The notes beneath the pieces are model-generated. The model saw only the letters and a list, made by a program, of their open reading frames with translations, did no database searches and was not told the origin of the DNA. 64,000 bases of DNA from MAG-120531 sp038125995 (GTDB taxonomy: Bacteria > Bacteroidota > Bacteroidia > Flavobacteriales > Flavobacteriaceae), in the NCBI GenBank assembly GCA_038125995.1, contig JAYPEX010000003.1, forward strand, positions 122,847 through 186,846. Reading direction: 5' to 3'. Positions 24,700 through 32,717 of the stretch are shown here, piece after piece (position 1 is the first letter of the stretch; the number at the start of each line of letters is the position of its first letter). The position numbers and the translations under genes were made by a program.

Positions 24700-25921
24700 C
24701 TCTTAATGCTACTATTGGTTTGATGTTTGCAGCTCTCTTAGCTGGAACATATCCGGCAATCCCACCAAATATTATTAAGACGATGGTCGCTGCTACCGAA
24801 ACCCCCATGTCAACGTAGGGATTTTTAATAAAAAACTCTTTGAGTGCTTCTCCTGTGAAATTAAGCACGGCTATTCCTATAATCAATCCCACAAATCCAG
24901 AAATCGTCGTGATAAAAATCGATTCGAATAAGATGGTGCTGATCACTTGTTTTGGTGTTGCTCCAAGTGCTTTGCGAATTCCTAATTCTTTTGTGCGCTC
25001 TTTAACCACAAAAACCATAATATTACTAATACCTATAATTCCAGCTATGAGGGTACCGATACTGATAAAGGCAATGATTATTTGTAAAATTGTAGCAAAT
25101 TGTTGGTTTTGTTTATATTGATCTGCGACATTACGCACAAACATCGCATTGGTATCTCTTGGATGTATATTTTTTTTATTTTTTAAAAAGTCAACTAAAC
25201 TTTTTTGAAAGGCCATAGCCCCAGCATATCCAATCTCAGGTTTAAAACCTACAACCATCATATCAATAAGATCGTTATTCCTTTCTATAAGTTGTCTTGT
25301 CGTAAACGGCATGTAAATTGAACGCTCTTCATTGTCACCGCCTTCATCTTGGAAAACGCCTACAACTTTAAAAGCAGAACCAGCTATATCAACATAAGCT
25401 CCAAGGGGATCAGTTCCTTTGAACAAATCCTTTTCAACAAGGCGTCCAATCACAATTACTTTTGATTTCTCTTCTATATCCTTCTCATTGATATAACGTC
25501 CTTTCATGATGATAGTGCGTTCAGCAAACATATGTGAAGGTGCCACACCTCTAGTGGAGTAATTATTGGATTCGTTTTTGTACTTAACGTTACCTCCTCT
25601 TGATATTCTTGGAGTGACGTATTCTAAAAACTCTGAAAAATTCTCTTCTATATCTGATAAATCGTCATTTTTAAACTCGATAAAACGATCTGATTTGAAA
25701 CCCTTATACGGTTTTGAAGTTTTACCTGGATAGAGAAATATAATATTGGTTGAATCATCTGAAAAGAATTCATTGAATTGATTCTTTAATCCATTCCCAA
25801 AACCAAATAGGATAATAAAAATGAGAATCCCTAAAGCAACCGTAAAACCAGAGAGAAAGGTTCGCAATTTATTCTTGCGAATCGTTTCAAATATTTCATT
25901 CCAAGTATCTCTACTGAACAT
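24692..25921 (-). CDS. MacB-type ABC transporter permease, copy 1
   Basis: A 409-residue MacB-like permease with the same layout: N-terminal span near 20-40, periplasmic core domain, and three C-terminal spans with VKERTKELGIRKALGATPKQVISTILFESIFIT. It overlaps the upstream ATPase gene by 11 bases and the downstream permease by eight, so translation is probably coupled through all three genes. In tripartite MacAB-TolC exporters this class drives mechanotransmission, moving periplasmic substrates across the outer membrane. Confidence 0.9.
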   Translation of the reverse strand: MFSRDTWNEIFETIRKNKLRTFLSGFTVALGILIFIILFGFGNGLKNQFNEFFSDDSTNIIFLYPGKTSKPYKGFKSDRFIEFKNDDLSDIEENFSEFLEYVTPRISRGGNVKYKNESNNYSTRGVAPSHMFAERTIIMKGRYINEKDIEEKSKVIVIGRLVEKDLFKGTDPLGAYVDIAGSAFKVVGVFQDEGGDNEERSIYMPFTTRQLIERNNDLIDMMVVGFKPEIGYAGAMAFQKSLVDFLKNKKNIHPRDTNAMFVRNVADQYKQNQQFATILQIIIAFISIGTLIAGIIGISNIMVFVVKERTKELGIRKALGATPKQVISTILFESIFITTISGFVGLIIGIAVLNFTGEALKEFFIKNPYVDMGVSVAATIVLIIFGGIAGYVPAKRAANIKPIVALRDE

Positions 25922-26615
25922 ATTGATCGGCTCTAACTTGATTTACTTTTTTGTCTTCTAATATAACACCGTCTTTAAGGACCACCACTCGCTTACACAT
26001 TTCAGCAATATCCGGTTCATGAGTTACAACAAGAATTGTATTTCCTTGATCGTTAATTTTCTGTATAAGATCCATCACTTCATAAGAAGTTTTAGAATCT
26101 AATGCACCTGTTGGTTCATCTGCAAGAAGAACTTTTGGTTCGGCGGCCATAGCTCTTGCGATCGCAACACGTTGTTTTTGACCACCTGAGAGTTCAGAAG
26201 GTAAGTGAGTTGCCCATTCTTTTAAACCAACTTGCTCTAAATACATCAAAGCCTTGTCTGCGCGCTCCTTTCTTCCAACACCTTGATAATAAAGTGGTAA
26301 TGCCACATTCTCTAAAGCAGATTTATAGTTGATTAAATTAAATGATTGGAATATGAAGCCTAGGAATTTGTTGCGGTATTGAGCCGCCTTGGTTTCATTG
26401 AGGTTTTCAATAGGAACACCATCGAGTTCATAAGAACCCTCATCAGCTTCATCTAGCATTCCGAGAATATTCAACAAGGTAGATTTTCCGGATCCTGAAG
26501 ATCCCATGATAGCAACTAGTTCACCTGCCTCTACGTTAAAGTTTATTCCCTTGAGTACATGGAGACTGTTTTTCCCCATTTTATAAGACTTATGAAGGTC
26601 TTTGATATGAATCAT
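25911..26615 (-). CDS. ABC exporter ATPase (MacB/LolD type)
   Basis: A 234-residue ATP-binding subunit. The Walker A motif GSSGSGKS is at 38-45, the Q-loop lies in FIFQSFNLI, the signature LSGGQKQR is near 140-147, Walker B is VLLADEPTGALD near 160-171 and the switch His is in VVTHEPDIA. It belongs to the MacB/LolD/FtsE class and is the first gene of the export operon that continues with two permeases, the adaptor and the TolC-like channel. No clear TAnnTTTG is seen in the 94-bp upstream gap, which contains a small six-base-pair hairpin at 26633-26649. Confidence 0.93.
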   Translation of the reverse strand: MIHIKDLHKSYKMGKNSLHVLKGINFNVEAGELVAIMGSSGSGKSTLLNILGMLDEADEGSYELDGVPIENLNETKAAQYRNKFLGFIFQSFNLINYKSALENVALPLYYQGVGRKERADKALMYLEQVGLKEWATHLPSELSGGQKQRVAIARAMAAEPKVLLADEPTGALDSKTSYEVMDLIQKINDQGNTILVVTHEPDIAEMCKRVVVLKDGVILEDKKVNQVRADQYVQ

Positions 26616-26709
26616 AATTCAATTATTAGTCGGTCTATATAACATAGACGAATGGTTTCTAAAAAAGTTACAGCAATCTTTCTTAAAAGTTTGTTAAAAA
26701 GAGTTATTT

Positions 26710-26925
26710 CTAAATTCTAGACTCCCTCATCTTTTTATAGACAAGAAAAAATACGCCACCAACCAAGATATAAGGAATCGCCATCAAATAGACAATTCCA
26801 TCGTTAATTCCCTCGGCAATTCCTTGATCGTCTCCAGATTGCAATACAGCTCTGCACATCGCACATTGAGCTGAAGCTGAAAATTCAACTAAAAAAAATA
26901 CCACTAAGAGAACCACTTTTTTCAT
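26710..26925 (-). CDS. Small CAMC membrane protein of the cytochrome oxidase cluster, function unknown
   Basis: A 71-residue protein starting at ATG 26925. The frame is open further upstream, but that part lies inside the DUF420 gene, and the chosen start gives a proper signal sequence (residues 1-19, ending FSASA). The mature protein would begin QCAMC, with cysteines at 21 and 24, then a short loop and a single membrane span (about 45-62) before a basic end. The start overlaps the DUF420 stop by one base (TAATG). The position in a SCO-containing operon and the Cys-x2-Cys pair at the outer face suggest a role in copper or thiol handling for the oxidase, which is inference. Confidence 0.75.
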   Translation of the reverse strand: MKKVVLLVVFFLVEFSASAQCAMCRAVLQSGDDQGIAEGINDGIVYLMAIPYILVGGVFFLVYKKMRESRI

Positions 26926-27446
26926 TAGACAGGGTAATAGGGTGCGATCATCAAATATACGACAACTCCAGTAATTGCTACATATAACCAAATTGGAAAA
27001 GAAATTTTAGCAATTTTTCTGTGGCGATCAAATTCTCCTAAATAACCTCTGAGATAAGTTGTCAGCACAAGTGGAATGACAGCAATGGAAAGTACAATGT
27101 GTGACACTAAAATAAATAAGTAAAGTATTCGAAAATCTCCTTCGTATGTAACAGAATCAGAAGTCATATGATGCAACACATACATCACTAAGAACAGCAA
27201 CGATAAAATCATCGCAAAAGTCATTAGTTTTTGATGAATATCGCGATTCCCTTTAATTACAAACCTTACAGCTAATAGCAACACTACTGCAGTAATGGCA
27301 TTAATGGCTGCATAAATTGGAGGTAAAAAGATTGGCAATTCAACATCTAATTTAACCCTAAACAAAAGTGCTACAACAAGTGGAATAACAATTGATATGA
27401 CTGTTATAATAAGTTTTACCTTATTTTGATCGATCGATTTATTCAT
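26925..27446 (-). CDS. DUF420 (YozB-like) membrane protein
   Basis: A 173-residue inner-membrane protein with about five spans. The histidines HHMTSD (near 92), SHIVLS (near 115) and HRKIAK (near 143) fit the DUF420 family, which is often found beside cytochrome oxidase genes (YozB/CtaM-like in Bacillus). CtaM in Staphylococcus is needed for oxidase assembly; a comparable role here is inferred. It overlaps the upstream SCO gene by eight bases and the downstream small-protein gene by one base. Confidence 0.85.
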   Translation of the reverse strand: MNKSIDQNKVKLIITVISIVIPLVVALLFRVKLDVELPIFLPPIYAAINAITAVVLLLAVRFVIKGNRDIHQKLMTFAMILSLLFLVMYVLHHMTSDSVTYEGDFRILYLFILVSHIVLSIAVIPLVLTTYLRGYLGEFDRHRKIAKISFPIWLYVAITGVVVYLMIAPYYPV

Positions 27447-28158
27447 TTAATAATTTTTTAATGTCTTCTATTAAAATTGTAATTTGTTCCGTCTCTCCAA
27501 ATTCATTAATACCGTCTTTAAGATCAATTGCTCCCCTATAGTATACAATAGGATTTCCAAATTGATCTCTTCTTGATCGGATGTAACCTTGTTTGTCAAC
27601 AAGAGCAAATAATCCAGAGTGTTCAAAACCACCAGGGACATTTTGCATCTGCTGTGCGTATATATTAAATCCAGCATTAGCTAATTCGTATACCTGATCA
27701 ACGGAACCATTTAACAAATGCCAATCCATATCTACAATACCGTAACGATCTGCATAAGCCCTGAGAACCTCTGGGGTATCATGCTCTGGATCGATGGTAA
27801 AAGAAGCTATTCCAAAATTGTCGTTATCTAAAAATTCATTTTGAACCTCAATGAGATTTTTATTCATGATAGGACAGATGGTTGGACATGAAGCAAAGAA
27901 AAATTCCACTACATAAACTTTTCCCATAAGGTCTTGTTCGCTAATGAGCAACGAATCTTGATTGTAAAAAGCAAATTCAGGGATACGCTTTTTATGTTCA
28001 TTAATCTGAATATAAGCCAAGGGAACACGTTTTTGCAAATCTACTTTCTGTATATGTGATCCAGAATTGATTCTCTTAACAATTTCAGGAATAAAAATGA
28101 CTGCAAATAAAATGACAACAGCAATAAGACCTAAGTATTTTAATAAGTTTTTCTTCAT
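27439..28158 (-). CDS. SCO1/SenC-family copper chaperone
   Basis: A 239-residue membrane-anchored thioredoxin-fold protein (anchor about 9-27). The copper-binding motif is complete: CPTIC with Cys91 and Cys95, and the distal ligand His180 in GGFEHSG. SCO proteins load the CuA site of oxidase subunit II; that subunit, ctaC, is encoded about 20 kb away in this window with an intact CuA site. The start codon overlaps the stop of the upstream gene by one base. Confidence 0.93.
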   Translation of the reverse strand: MKKNLLKYLGLIAVVILFAVIFIPEIVKRINSGSHIQKVDLQKRVPLAYIQINEHKKRIPEFAFYNQDSLLISEQDLMGKVYVVEFFFASCPTICPIMNKNLIEVQNEFLDNDNFGIASFTIDPEHDTPEVLRAYADRYGIVDMDWHLLNGSVDQVYELANAGFNIYAQQMQNVPGGFEHSGLFALVDKQGYIRSRRDQFGNPIVYYRGAIDLKDGINEFGETEQITILIEDIKKLLNE

Positions 28159-28784
28159 TATCGAGTTGCGTTATTGCGTTTTAAAGCTAAGCGATATTCT
28201 GCTAGTAATATTTTAACATCATCGATCATAATGTTAGTAAGTGTTGCTACAGAATTAGCATCATAGGAAGGATAGGGATGCTTTTCATCATCTTTTTCAC
28301 GCCCTCTTTGTCTCAAATCTTTATCGATGATAAAAACGTGGTTTGTAGCACTGTTCATATCAAGTATTTCTTTAGTTTCTAAAGAATTGTAGATTTCTTC
28401 AATTTGATAGGCTTCTAAAAAGACAAAATTCCAATTAGATGCATCTCCTAGAGTTTCTAGTTCTAAAACGATTTTATCGACTGCTTCACGAGCCGATTCA
28501 GTAACTAAGACTACGAATTGAAAATCCTTAAACTCGTAAAAACGTTTGTAAATTTTTTGATTGAGATTGAAGGCATTTGCTTTTTTGTACTGTAAATCAG
28601 AACCCAAGAAGCTGAGAATACTTATGTGATCTTTCAACACAATTCTCTTATCATTTGGAGGCAATTCATTTACTTGATCATCAAGAGTTGGAAGTACCCC
28701 AAAATTGTTAATTCCAGAAGCAAAAAATAAATAAGCTACTAGAGGAAATACAAAGAGAATAACAAGAATACTCGTTTTTTTCAT
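28158..28784 (-). CDS. Cysteine-free membrane-anchored protein next to SCO, function unknown
   Basis: A 208-residue protein from ATG 28784; a TTG directly before it is in frame but unlikely. It has one N-terminal membrane anchor (about 4-22) and a soluble periplasmic domain. Stretches such as ISILSFLGSD, FQFVVLVTE and NHVFIIDKDLRQRGR resemble the beta-strands and final 'IDKDG' hairpin of thioredoxin/SCO folds, but the protein has no cysteine at all. It may be a degenerate SCO-like partner for oxidase assembly. It is first in a four-gene operon with SCO, DUF420 and the CAMC protein. Confidence 0.8.
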   Translation of the reverse strand: MKKTSILVILFVFPLVAYLFFASGINNFGVLPTLDDQVNELPPNDKRIVLKDHISILSFLGSDLQYKKANAFNLNQKIYKRFYEFKDFQFVVLVTESAREAVDKIVLELETLGDASNWNFVFLEAYQIEEIYNSLETKEILDMNSATNHVFIIDKDLRQRGREKDDEKHPYPSYDANSVATLTNIMIDDVKILLAEYRLALKRNNATR

Positions 28785-28788
28785 CAAG

Positions 28789-28796
28789 CAAAGATA
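28789..28796 (-). promoter_or_regulatory. Predicted -7 element, overlapping a terminator T-run
   Basis: The minus strand reads TATCTTTG, ending four bases before the ATG at 28784, which implies a leaderless transcript. The element overlaps the T-run of the terminator at 28795-28825. Confidence 0.4.
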
Positions 28797-28825
28797 AAAA
28801 AGAAGGCGATTAAAAAATCGCCTTC
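28795..28825 (-). terminator. Rho-independent terminator after the subunit IV gene
   Basis: GAAGGCGAT (28802-28810) pairs with ATCGCCTTC (28817-28825) around a six-base loop, and a run of six Ts follows on the minus strand. It separates the subunit genes from the assembly-factor genes. Confidence 0.88.
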
Positions 28826-28847
28826 AATAAGTATTAACTTTTTTTTA

Positions 28848-29231
28848 TTAAAAATCCCATTTAACAAAACCATCTTGATAGACATCATGGATGTAATTAC
28901 CCTCGATTAACAACAAAGCTGTTAAGTATAAAATCAGAAAAACAGCAGTCCAAACAACTGCCTTCTTTAAACTTCCTTTCTCATCTCTCATATGCATAAA
29001 ATCCCAAGTAATATAATAGGCTTTAACAATAGTAAGAATAATAAAAATCCAGTTTAACAACTTCATATGCAAGAAGTTCGTATAGACTAAAAAGTCAGGC
29101 TTAATAATCCCTAAGAATACTTCTATCGTCGTAACTATAGACAAGAAGATCAAAACTCCCCATATCTTTTGAACATTATTCTTGAACTTTATAGTTCCTC
29201 TAAATATCGCTAAATTGTGTTCTTGTGCCAT
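28848..29231 (-). CDS. Cytochrome c oxidase subunit IV family protein
   Basis: A 127-residue membrane protein with three to four spans (about 23-45, 55-72, 93-113). The motif IVKAYYITWDFMHMRDEKGSLK is typical of the caa3-type subunit IV family (COX4_pro_2), a small stabilising subunit without cofactors. It lies 22 bases after the first subunit III gene and is the last gene before the terminator. Confidence 0.85.
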   Translation of the reverse strand: MAQEHNLAIFRGTIKFKNNVQKIWGVLIFLSIVTTIEVFLGIIKPDFLVYTNFLHMKLLNWIFIILTIVKAYYITWDFMHMRDEKGSLKKAVVWTAVFLILYLTALLLIEGNYIHDVYQDGFVKWDF

Positions 29232-29253
29232 CTTAAATCGCTTTAAATTTTAA

Positions 29254-30228
29254 TTAAACTAAGTAGAAGAATGTGAATACAAATACCCATACTAAATCTA
29301 CAAAGTGCCAGTAAAGTCCAACTTTTTCGACCATTTCATAATGACCTCTCTTTTCGTAAGTACCCAAAAGCACGTTGAAGAAGATAATTAAATTGATCAT
29401 TACCCCAGAAAATACGTGAAATCCGTGAAAACCAGTTATAAAGAAGAAGAAATCTGCAAATAAACGGTGACCGTATTCATTGTGAATTAGGTTAGCCCCT
29501 TCAACCACTCCGACAGCTTGATTTAAAATATCAAGAGATTCCGATCGGTCTAAAATTGTTTTTTTACCTTCTGCATTAATCGTTTCTGTTCTTACTAAAA
29601 TATTTTCATGTGATTGAACACCTGCTATAACCTCTTCTAATCTGTAAGTAGTTCCTGCTGATTCACTTTCAAACCAAATTCCATTTTTAGCCTCATGTTG
29701 TACTCTATCGGTTTCGATGTGAGTAGCAAAATCTGCCAAAGCTACTTGATGTCCAGTCTCAGCATCTACAAATTGCAAAATACGTCCTCCTCTTGTTTCA
29801 ACAGCTCCATAGGAGCCTTTGATAAAGGTTCCCCATTCCCAGGCTTGTGATCCAACAAAGATTCCACCTCCTATAACGGTGAGAAACATATACATTGCAA
29901 CTTTTGATTGTTTCATGTGATGACCAGCATCCACAGCTAATACCATCGTTACAGATGACATAATTAGAATAAAAGTCATAAATGCAACATAGTACATCGG
30001 GAAGTTGCCGTGGAAGAATGGAACGTGAGTAAATACTTCATCAGCTATTGGCCATATGTCTAAGAATTTGAATCTAGAAAAACCGTAAGAAACCAGAAAT
30101 CCAGAGAAGGTTAATGCATCTGATAAGATAAAAAACCACATCATCAATTTTCCATAACTAGCTCCCATAGGTTGGTTTCCACCTCCCCAAACTTTTCCAG
30201 TAGTTGCATTTGTCACTGTAGTGTCCAT
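29254..30228 (-). CDS. ctaE: Cytochrome c oxidase subunit III with a periplasmic-type insertion
   Basis: A 324-residue subunit III. Recognisable parts are the first helices (LMMWFFILSDALTFSGFL), the SQAWEW motif at 127-132 and the C-terminal helices with FFFITGFHGFHVFSGV and YWHFVDLVWVFVFTFFYLV. Between the two halves (about residues 139-250) sits a hydrophilic insert of some 110 residues absent from mitochondrial-type subunit III. A predicted -7 element lies upstream at 30261-30268. Subunits I and II are encoded separately at 46.6-49.5 kb. Confidence 0.92.
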   Translation of the reverse strand: MDTTVTNATTGKVWGGGNQPMGASYGKLMMWFFILSDALTFSGFLVSYGFSRFKFLDIWPIADEVFTHVPFFHGNFPMYYVAFMTFILIMSSVTMVLAVDAGHHMKQSKVAMYMFLTVIGGGIFVGSQAWEWGTFIKGSYGAVETRGGRILQFVDAETGHQVALADFATHIETDRVQHEAKNGIWFESESAGTTYRLEEVIAGVQSHENILVRTETINAEGKKTILDRSESLDILNQAVGVVEGANLIHNEYGHRLFADFFFFITGFHGFHVFSGVMINLIIFFNVLLGTYEKRGHYEMVEKVGLYWHFVDLVWVFVFTFFYLV

Positions 30229-30260
30229 ATTGTAGAGTTAAATTTTTAATAAAATTTTCA

Positions 30261-30268
30261 CAAAAATA
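30261..30268 (-). promoter_or_regulatory. Predicted -7 element of ctaE
   Basis: TATTTTTG on the minus strand, in the 141-bp gap between the two subunit III genes, 32 bases before the start codon. The rest of the gap is AT-rich with no other recognisable signal. Confidence 0.4.
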
Positions 30269-30369
30269 CATTTTTTTCGATAGGATTAGTGCGATGCTAG
30301 CGAAAAAAAGGATTTTTTTTTGTTTCTAAATAAAGCTGTAATCTGAGTGTTAAAATCTCCTTTTTTTAA

Positions 30370-30942
30370 TTAAAAAAAATGAAAAAATAACACCAAATAG
30401 ATCCATAGTAGGTCTAAAAAATGCCAAAAAGTTGCACCTAATTCTAAACCTAAAAGATTTTGAGAATCGTATTTTCCTTTAATTTGATTGAAAATTACAA
30501 CACTTAAAGATATAAAACCTGCAATTAAATGCACAATGTGCATTATTGCTATAATGTAGATAAAAGAAACCGTAACATTGGATGTAGGTCCAGTAAAGTA
30601 GTATCCCATATCAATGAACGTATAAAAACCAATGACTTGTAGGCTTACAAACAAAACTCCCAATAAAAATGTAGCTACTAAATACAGTGTTGCTTGTTGA
30701 GACCTATCCTCTTTGACAGCCTTTTTAGCCATCATGTAGCTCAAACTACTGATCAAGAGCACAAAAGCACTGTAAAAAAATTCTGTTGGCAATGAGAGAT
30801 CATTCAGCCAATCTTCTCTTGAGGAACTCACTATATAGGCTGAAGTCCATCCAGCAAAACCCATGATTAAACTCACAATTCCAAACCAAAGCATCATTTT
30901 TTTGGATCTGGCAATCTTTTCTCTTTCAGTTAATTCTTCCAT
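30370..30942 (-). CDS. Second heme-copper oxidase subunit III-like protein
   Basis: A 190-residue five-span protein of the COX3 superfamily, shorter than the neighbouring ctaE and without its insert. The motifs AIMHIVHLIAGFISL and LELGATFWHFLDLLWIYLVLFFHFF are characteristic of helices VI-VII in subunit III. Two adjacent subunit III-like genes are common in Bacteroidota oxidase clusters; in this arrangement both may belong to one complex. It lies two bases after ctaB, so the two are translated together. Confidence 0.88.
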   Translation of the reverse strand: MEELTEREKIARSKKMMLWFGIVSLIMGFAGWTSAYIVSSSREDWLNDLSLPTEFFYSAFVLLISSLSYMMAKKAVKEDRSQQATLYLVATFLLGVLFVSLQVIGFYTFIDMGYYFTGPTSNVTVSFIYIIAIMHIVHLIAGFISLSVVIFNQIKGKYDSQNLLGLELGATFWHFLDLLWIYLVLFFHFF

Positions 30943-30944
30943 AA

Positions 30945-31838
30945 TTAATAATTAATTCCAACTCTTATAAAGTGATCTACAACGTATATAATTTGTAATA
31001 CAGTAATATAACTTACACTAATAAGCATCAATGTTCTTGCTGTTTTTGTCTGTTTATCCATATAGAGTTTCAAGGCAAAAAACAGCATTAGCAATCCACA
31101 ACTAAACAGTAAGACTGCTGCTGGAATTGACAAAACTAATGCTCCTGTTATTCCAAATACTGGAACGATTGAAACAATCATCATCCACAGGGTATACAAA
31201 ATGATTTGAAGTGCAGTCGAATGATCTTTTTTTCCTGTTGGCAACAATTTAAATCCTCCCCTTTTATAATCTTCATCAAGCATCCATGCTAAAGCCCAAA
31301 AATGGGGAAATTGCCAAAAGAATTGAATCATAAATAAGGTACCCGGTTCAATTCCAAAATCATTGGTCGCAGCAACCCAACCTAACATAAATGGAATTGC
31401 TCCCGGTATGGCACCAACAAAGACCGAGAGAGGTGTTTTTGTTTTTAAAGGAGTATAGGCTAGGGTATACAGAAGAACTGAAAGACTTCCAAAGAAAGCC
31501 GTTTTGGGATTTAAGAAATACAAGAGAACAATTCCCGATAAAGTTAAAAAGACTGCAATTAAAAGCCCCATTTTAATCCTCATCCTCCCACTTGGAATCG
31601 GTCTATTCTTAGTTCGATGCATCTTTGCATCGAGATTCCTTTCAATAATTTGATTAAAAGCATTGGAGGCACCAACAAGAGCATAACCCCCAGTTACAAG
31701 TAAGGTTAGTTCAATGATATCAATTGTTATCGCAGCTATAAGATATGCTGCAATCGATGAAAATACAACGCTTACAGCTAATCGAAACTTCGTGATTGCT
31801 TTAAACTCTTCAAAAAATAATATGGAATGATTTCCCAA
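30945..31838 (-). CDS. ctaB: Protoheme IX farnesyltransferase (heme O synthase)
   Basis: A UbiA-type prenyltransferase making heme O from heme B, needed for heme A and thus aa3 oxidase. About nine spans; the first prenyl-diphosphate motif is in NQIIERNLDAKM and the HRTKNRPIPSGR segment follows. The open frame extends to an ATG at 31904, but that region contains the tonB terminator (31892-31918) and a strong promoter (31860-31890), so translation must start downstream. The best candidate is TTG 31838, giving 297 residues starting just before the EEFKAITKFRLA helix. No ATG is available in this part. Confidence 0.88.
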   Translation of the reverse strand: MGNHSILFFEEFKAITKFRLAVSVVFSSIAAYLIAAITIDIIELTLLVTGGYALVGASNAFNQIIERNLDAKMHRTKNRPIPSGRMRIKMGLLIAVFLTLSGIVLLYFLNPKTAFFGSLSVLLYTLAYTPLKTKTPLSVFVGAIPGAIPFMLGWVAATNDFGIEPGTLFMIQFFWQFPHFWALAWMLDEDYKRGGFKLLPTGKKDHSTALQIILYTLWMMIVSIVPVFGITGALVLSIPAAVLLFSCGLLMLFFALKLYMDKQTKTARTLMLISVSYITVLQIIYVVDHFIRVGINY

Positions 31839-31859
31839 TGCTATGTCTTTAAAACTGTG

Positions 31860-31890
31860 CAAATATACTACCCAAACAACCACTGTGCAA
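31860..31890 (-). promoter_or_regulatory. Predicted promoter of ctaB
   Basis: On the minus strand TTG (31890-31888), a 20-base spacer and TATATTTG (31867-31860) match the flavobacterial consensus fully. It lies directly behind the tonB terminator, and its start point near 31853 excludes the ATG at 31904 as the ctaB start. Confidence 0.7.
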
Positions 31891-31891
31891 T

Positions 31892-31918
31892 AAAAAAAGC
31901 CCAATCATTTGACTGGGC
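31892..31918 (-). terminator. Rho-independent terminator after tonB
   Basis: GCCCAGTC pairs with GATTGGGC on the minus strand (31918-31911 with 31906-31899, one G-T pair) around a four-base loop, followed by seven Ts. Confidence 0.9.
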
Positions 31919-31939
31919 CTTCATATAAATAGTTCTGAT

Positions 31940-32656
31940 CTATTGCAATTTAAATGTAATAGGAATACTAAAAGGTACTTTAACTGGACGACCTCTTTGT
32001 TTTCCTGGTATCATGTTTGGCAACTTTTGAATAATTCTCAATGCTTCTGCCTCTAAACTCTTGTCTGGACCACGGTATCTAATATTACCAATACTACCGT
32101 CTTTCATAATGGTAAACTGAACAAATACACGTCCTTGAATTCCCATTTCTTGAGCCATCTCTGGGTAGCGGAAGTTTTTACGGATGTGCTTTTGCATCAT
32201 TTCGTTAAAACAAGCTCTAATAGCAGTAGCTCCGTTTCCTTTTTCAGATTCACAACCTGGGAAAATTGGAACATCTTCAATTACAGCAAAAGGAACAGTT
32301 ACGTCTTCTTCAAAATCTTCTACTTCAAGATCTTCGAGTTCAACCACTTCTTCCTCTGATGACTCTGAAGATTCAATTACAGTTTCTTCAACTTCTACCT
32401 CATCTTCAACAACTTCAATTACTTCAGGTGCTGCTGGTGGCGGTGGAGGCGGTGGAGTTTTGATTTGTTCGGTCATTGGCACCTCTTCATCCAAGGTGTC
32501 ATCGACATTCATTTCGAAATCGTATGTTTCAGTTTTGTCGTATTTTTTCCATTCTAAAGCTCTCCATGAGACAAATGTTATAATTGCTAATCCAATAGCA
32601 AAGTACAAACTGCTGTTTCTTCTAATATCAGCTTTAGGATTTTTCTTTAGTTCCAT
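31940..32656 (-). CDS. tonB: TonB-family energy transducer
   Basis: A 238-residue TonB protein with one membrane anchor (about 16-33), a proline run (KTPPPPPPPAAPE near 65-77) and a strongly acidic linker (about 78-120, mostly Glu, Asp, Val and Ser). The C-terminal TonB domain (about 150-238) contains FRYPEMAQEMGIQGRVFVQF, IMKDGSIGNIRYRG and RGRPVKVPFSIPITFKL. It transmits proton-motive force to outer-membrane receptors. The acidic linker differs from the Pro-Lys linker of enterobacterial TonB. It is not beside ExbBD and has its own terminator. Confidence 0.92.
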   Translation of the reverse strand: MELKKNPKADIRRNSSLYFAIGLAIITFVSWRALEWKKYDKTETYDFEMNVDDTLDEEVPMTEQIKTPPPPPPPAAPEVIEVVEDEVEVEETVIESSESSEEEVVELEDLEVEDFEEDVTVPFAVIEDVPIFPGCESEKGNGATAIRACFNEMMQKHIRKNFRYPEMAQEMGIQGRVFVQFTIMKDGSIGNIRYRGPDKSLEAEALRIIQKLPNMIPGKQRGRPVKVPFSIPITFKLQ

Positions 32657-32717
32657 AGATATTTGTTTAGTGTTGGCTAATTTAAAACATTATTTATAAA
32701 AAAAACAATTAATTTTT

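Noticed and set aside
26633..26649. Small hairpin (GTCTAT/ATAGAC) before the ABC exporter operon
   Set aside because: Only six weak base pairs without a T run or other supporting signal.
31839..31904. N-terminal extension of CtaB to the ATG at 31904
   Set aside because: It spans a terminator and a promoter and adds residues unrelated to the family.
32184..32699. Serine/glycine-rich open frame opposite tonB
   Set aside because: It mirrors the acidic and proline-rich TonB linker; the tonB gene is well supported on the other strand.
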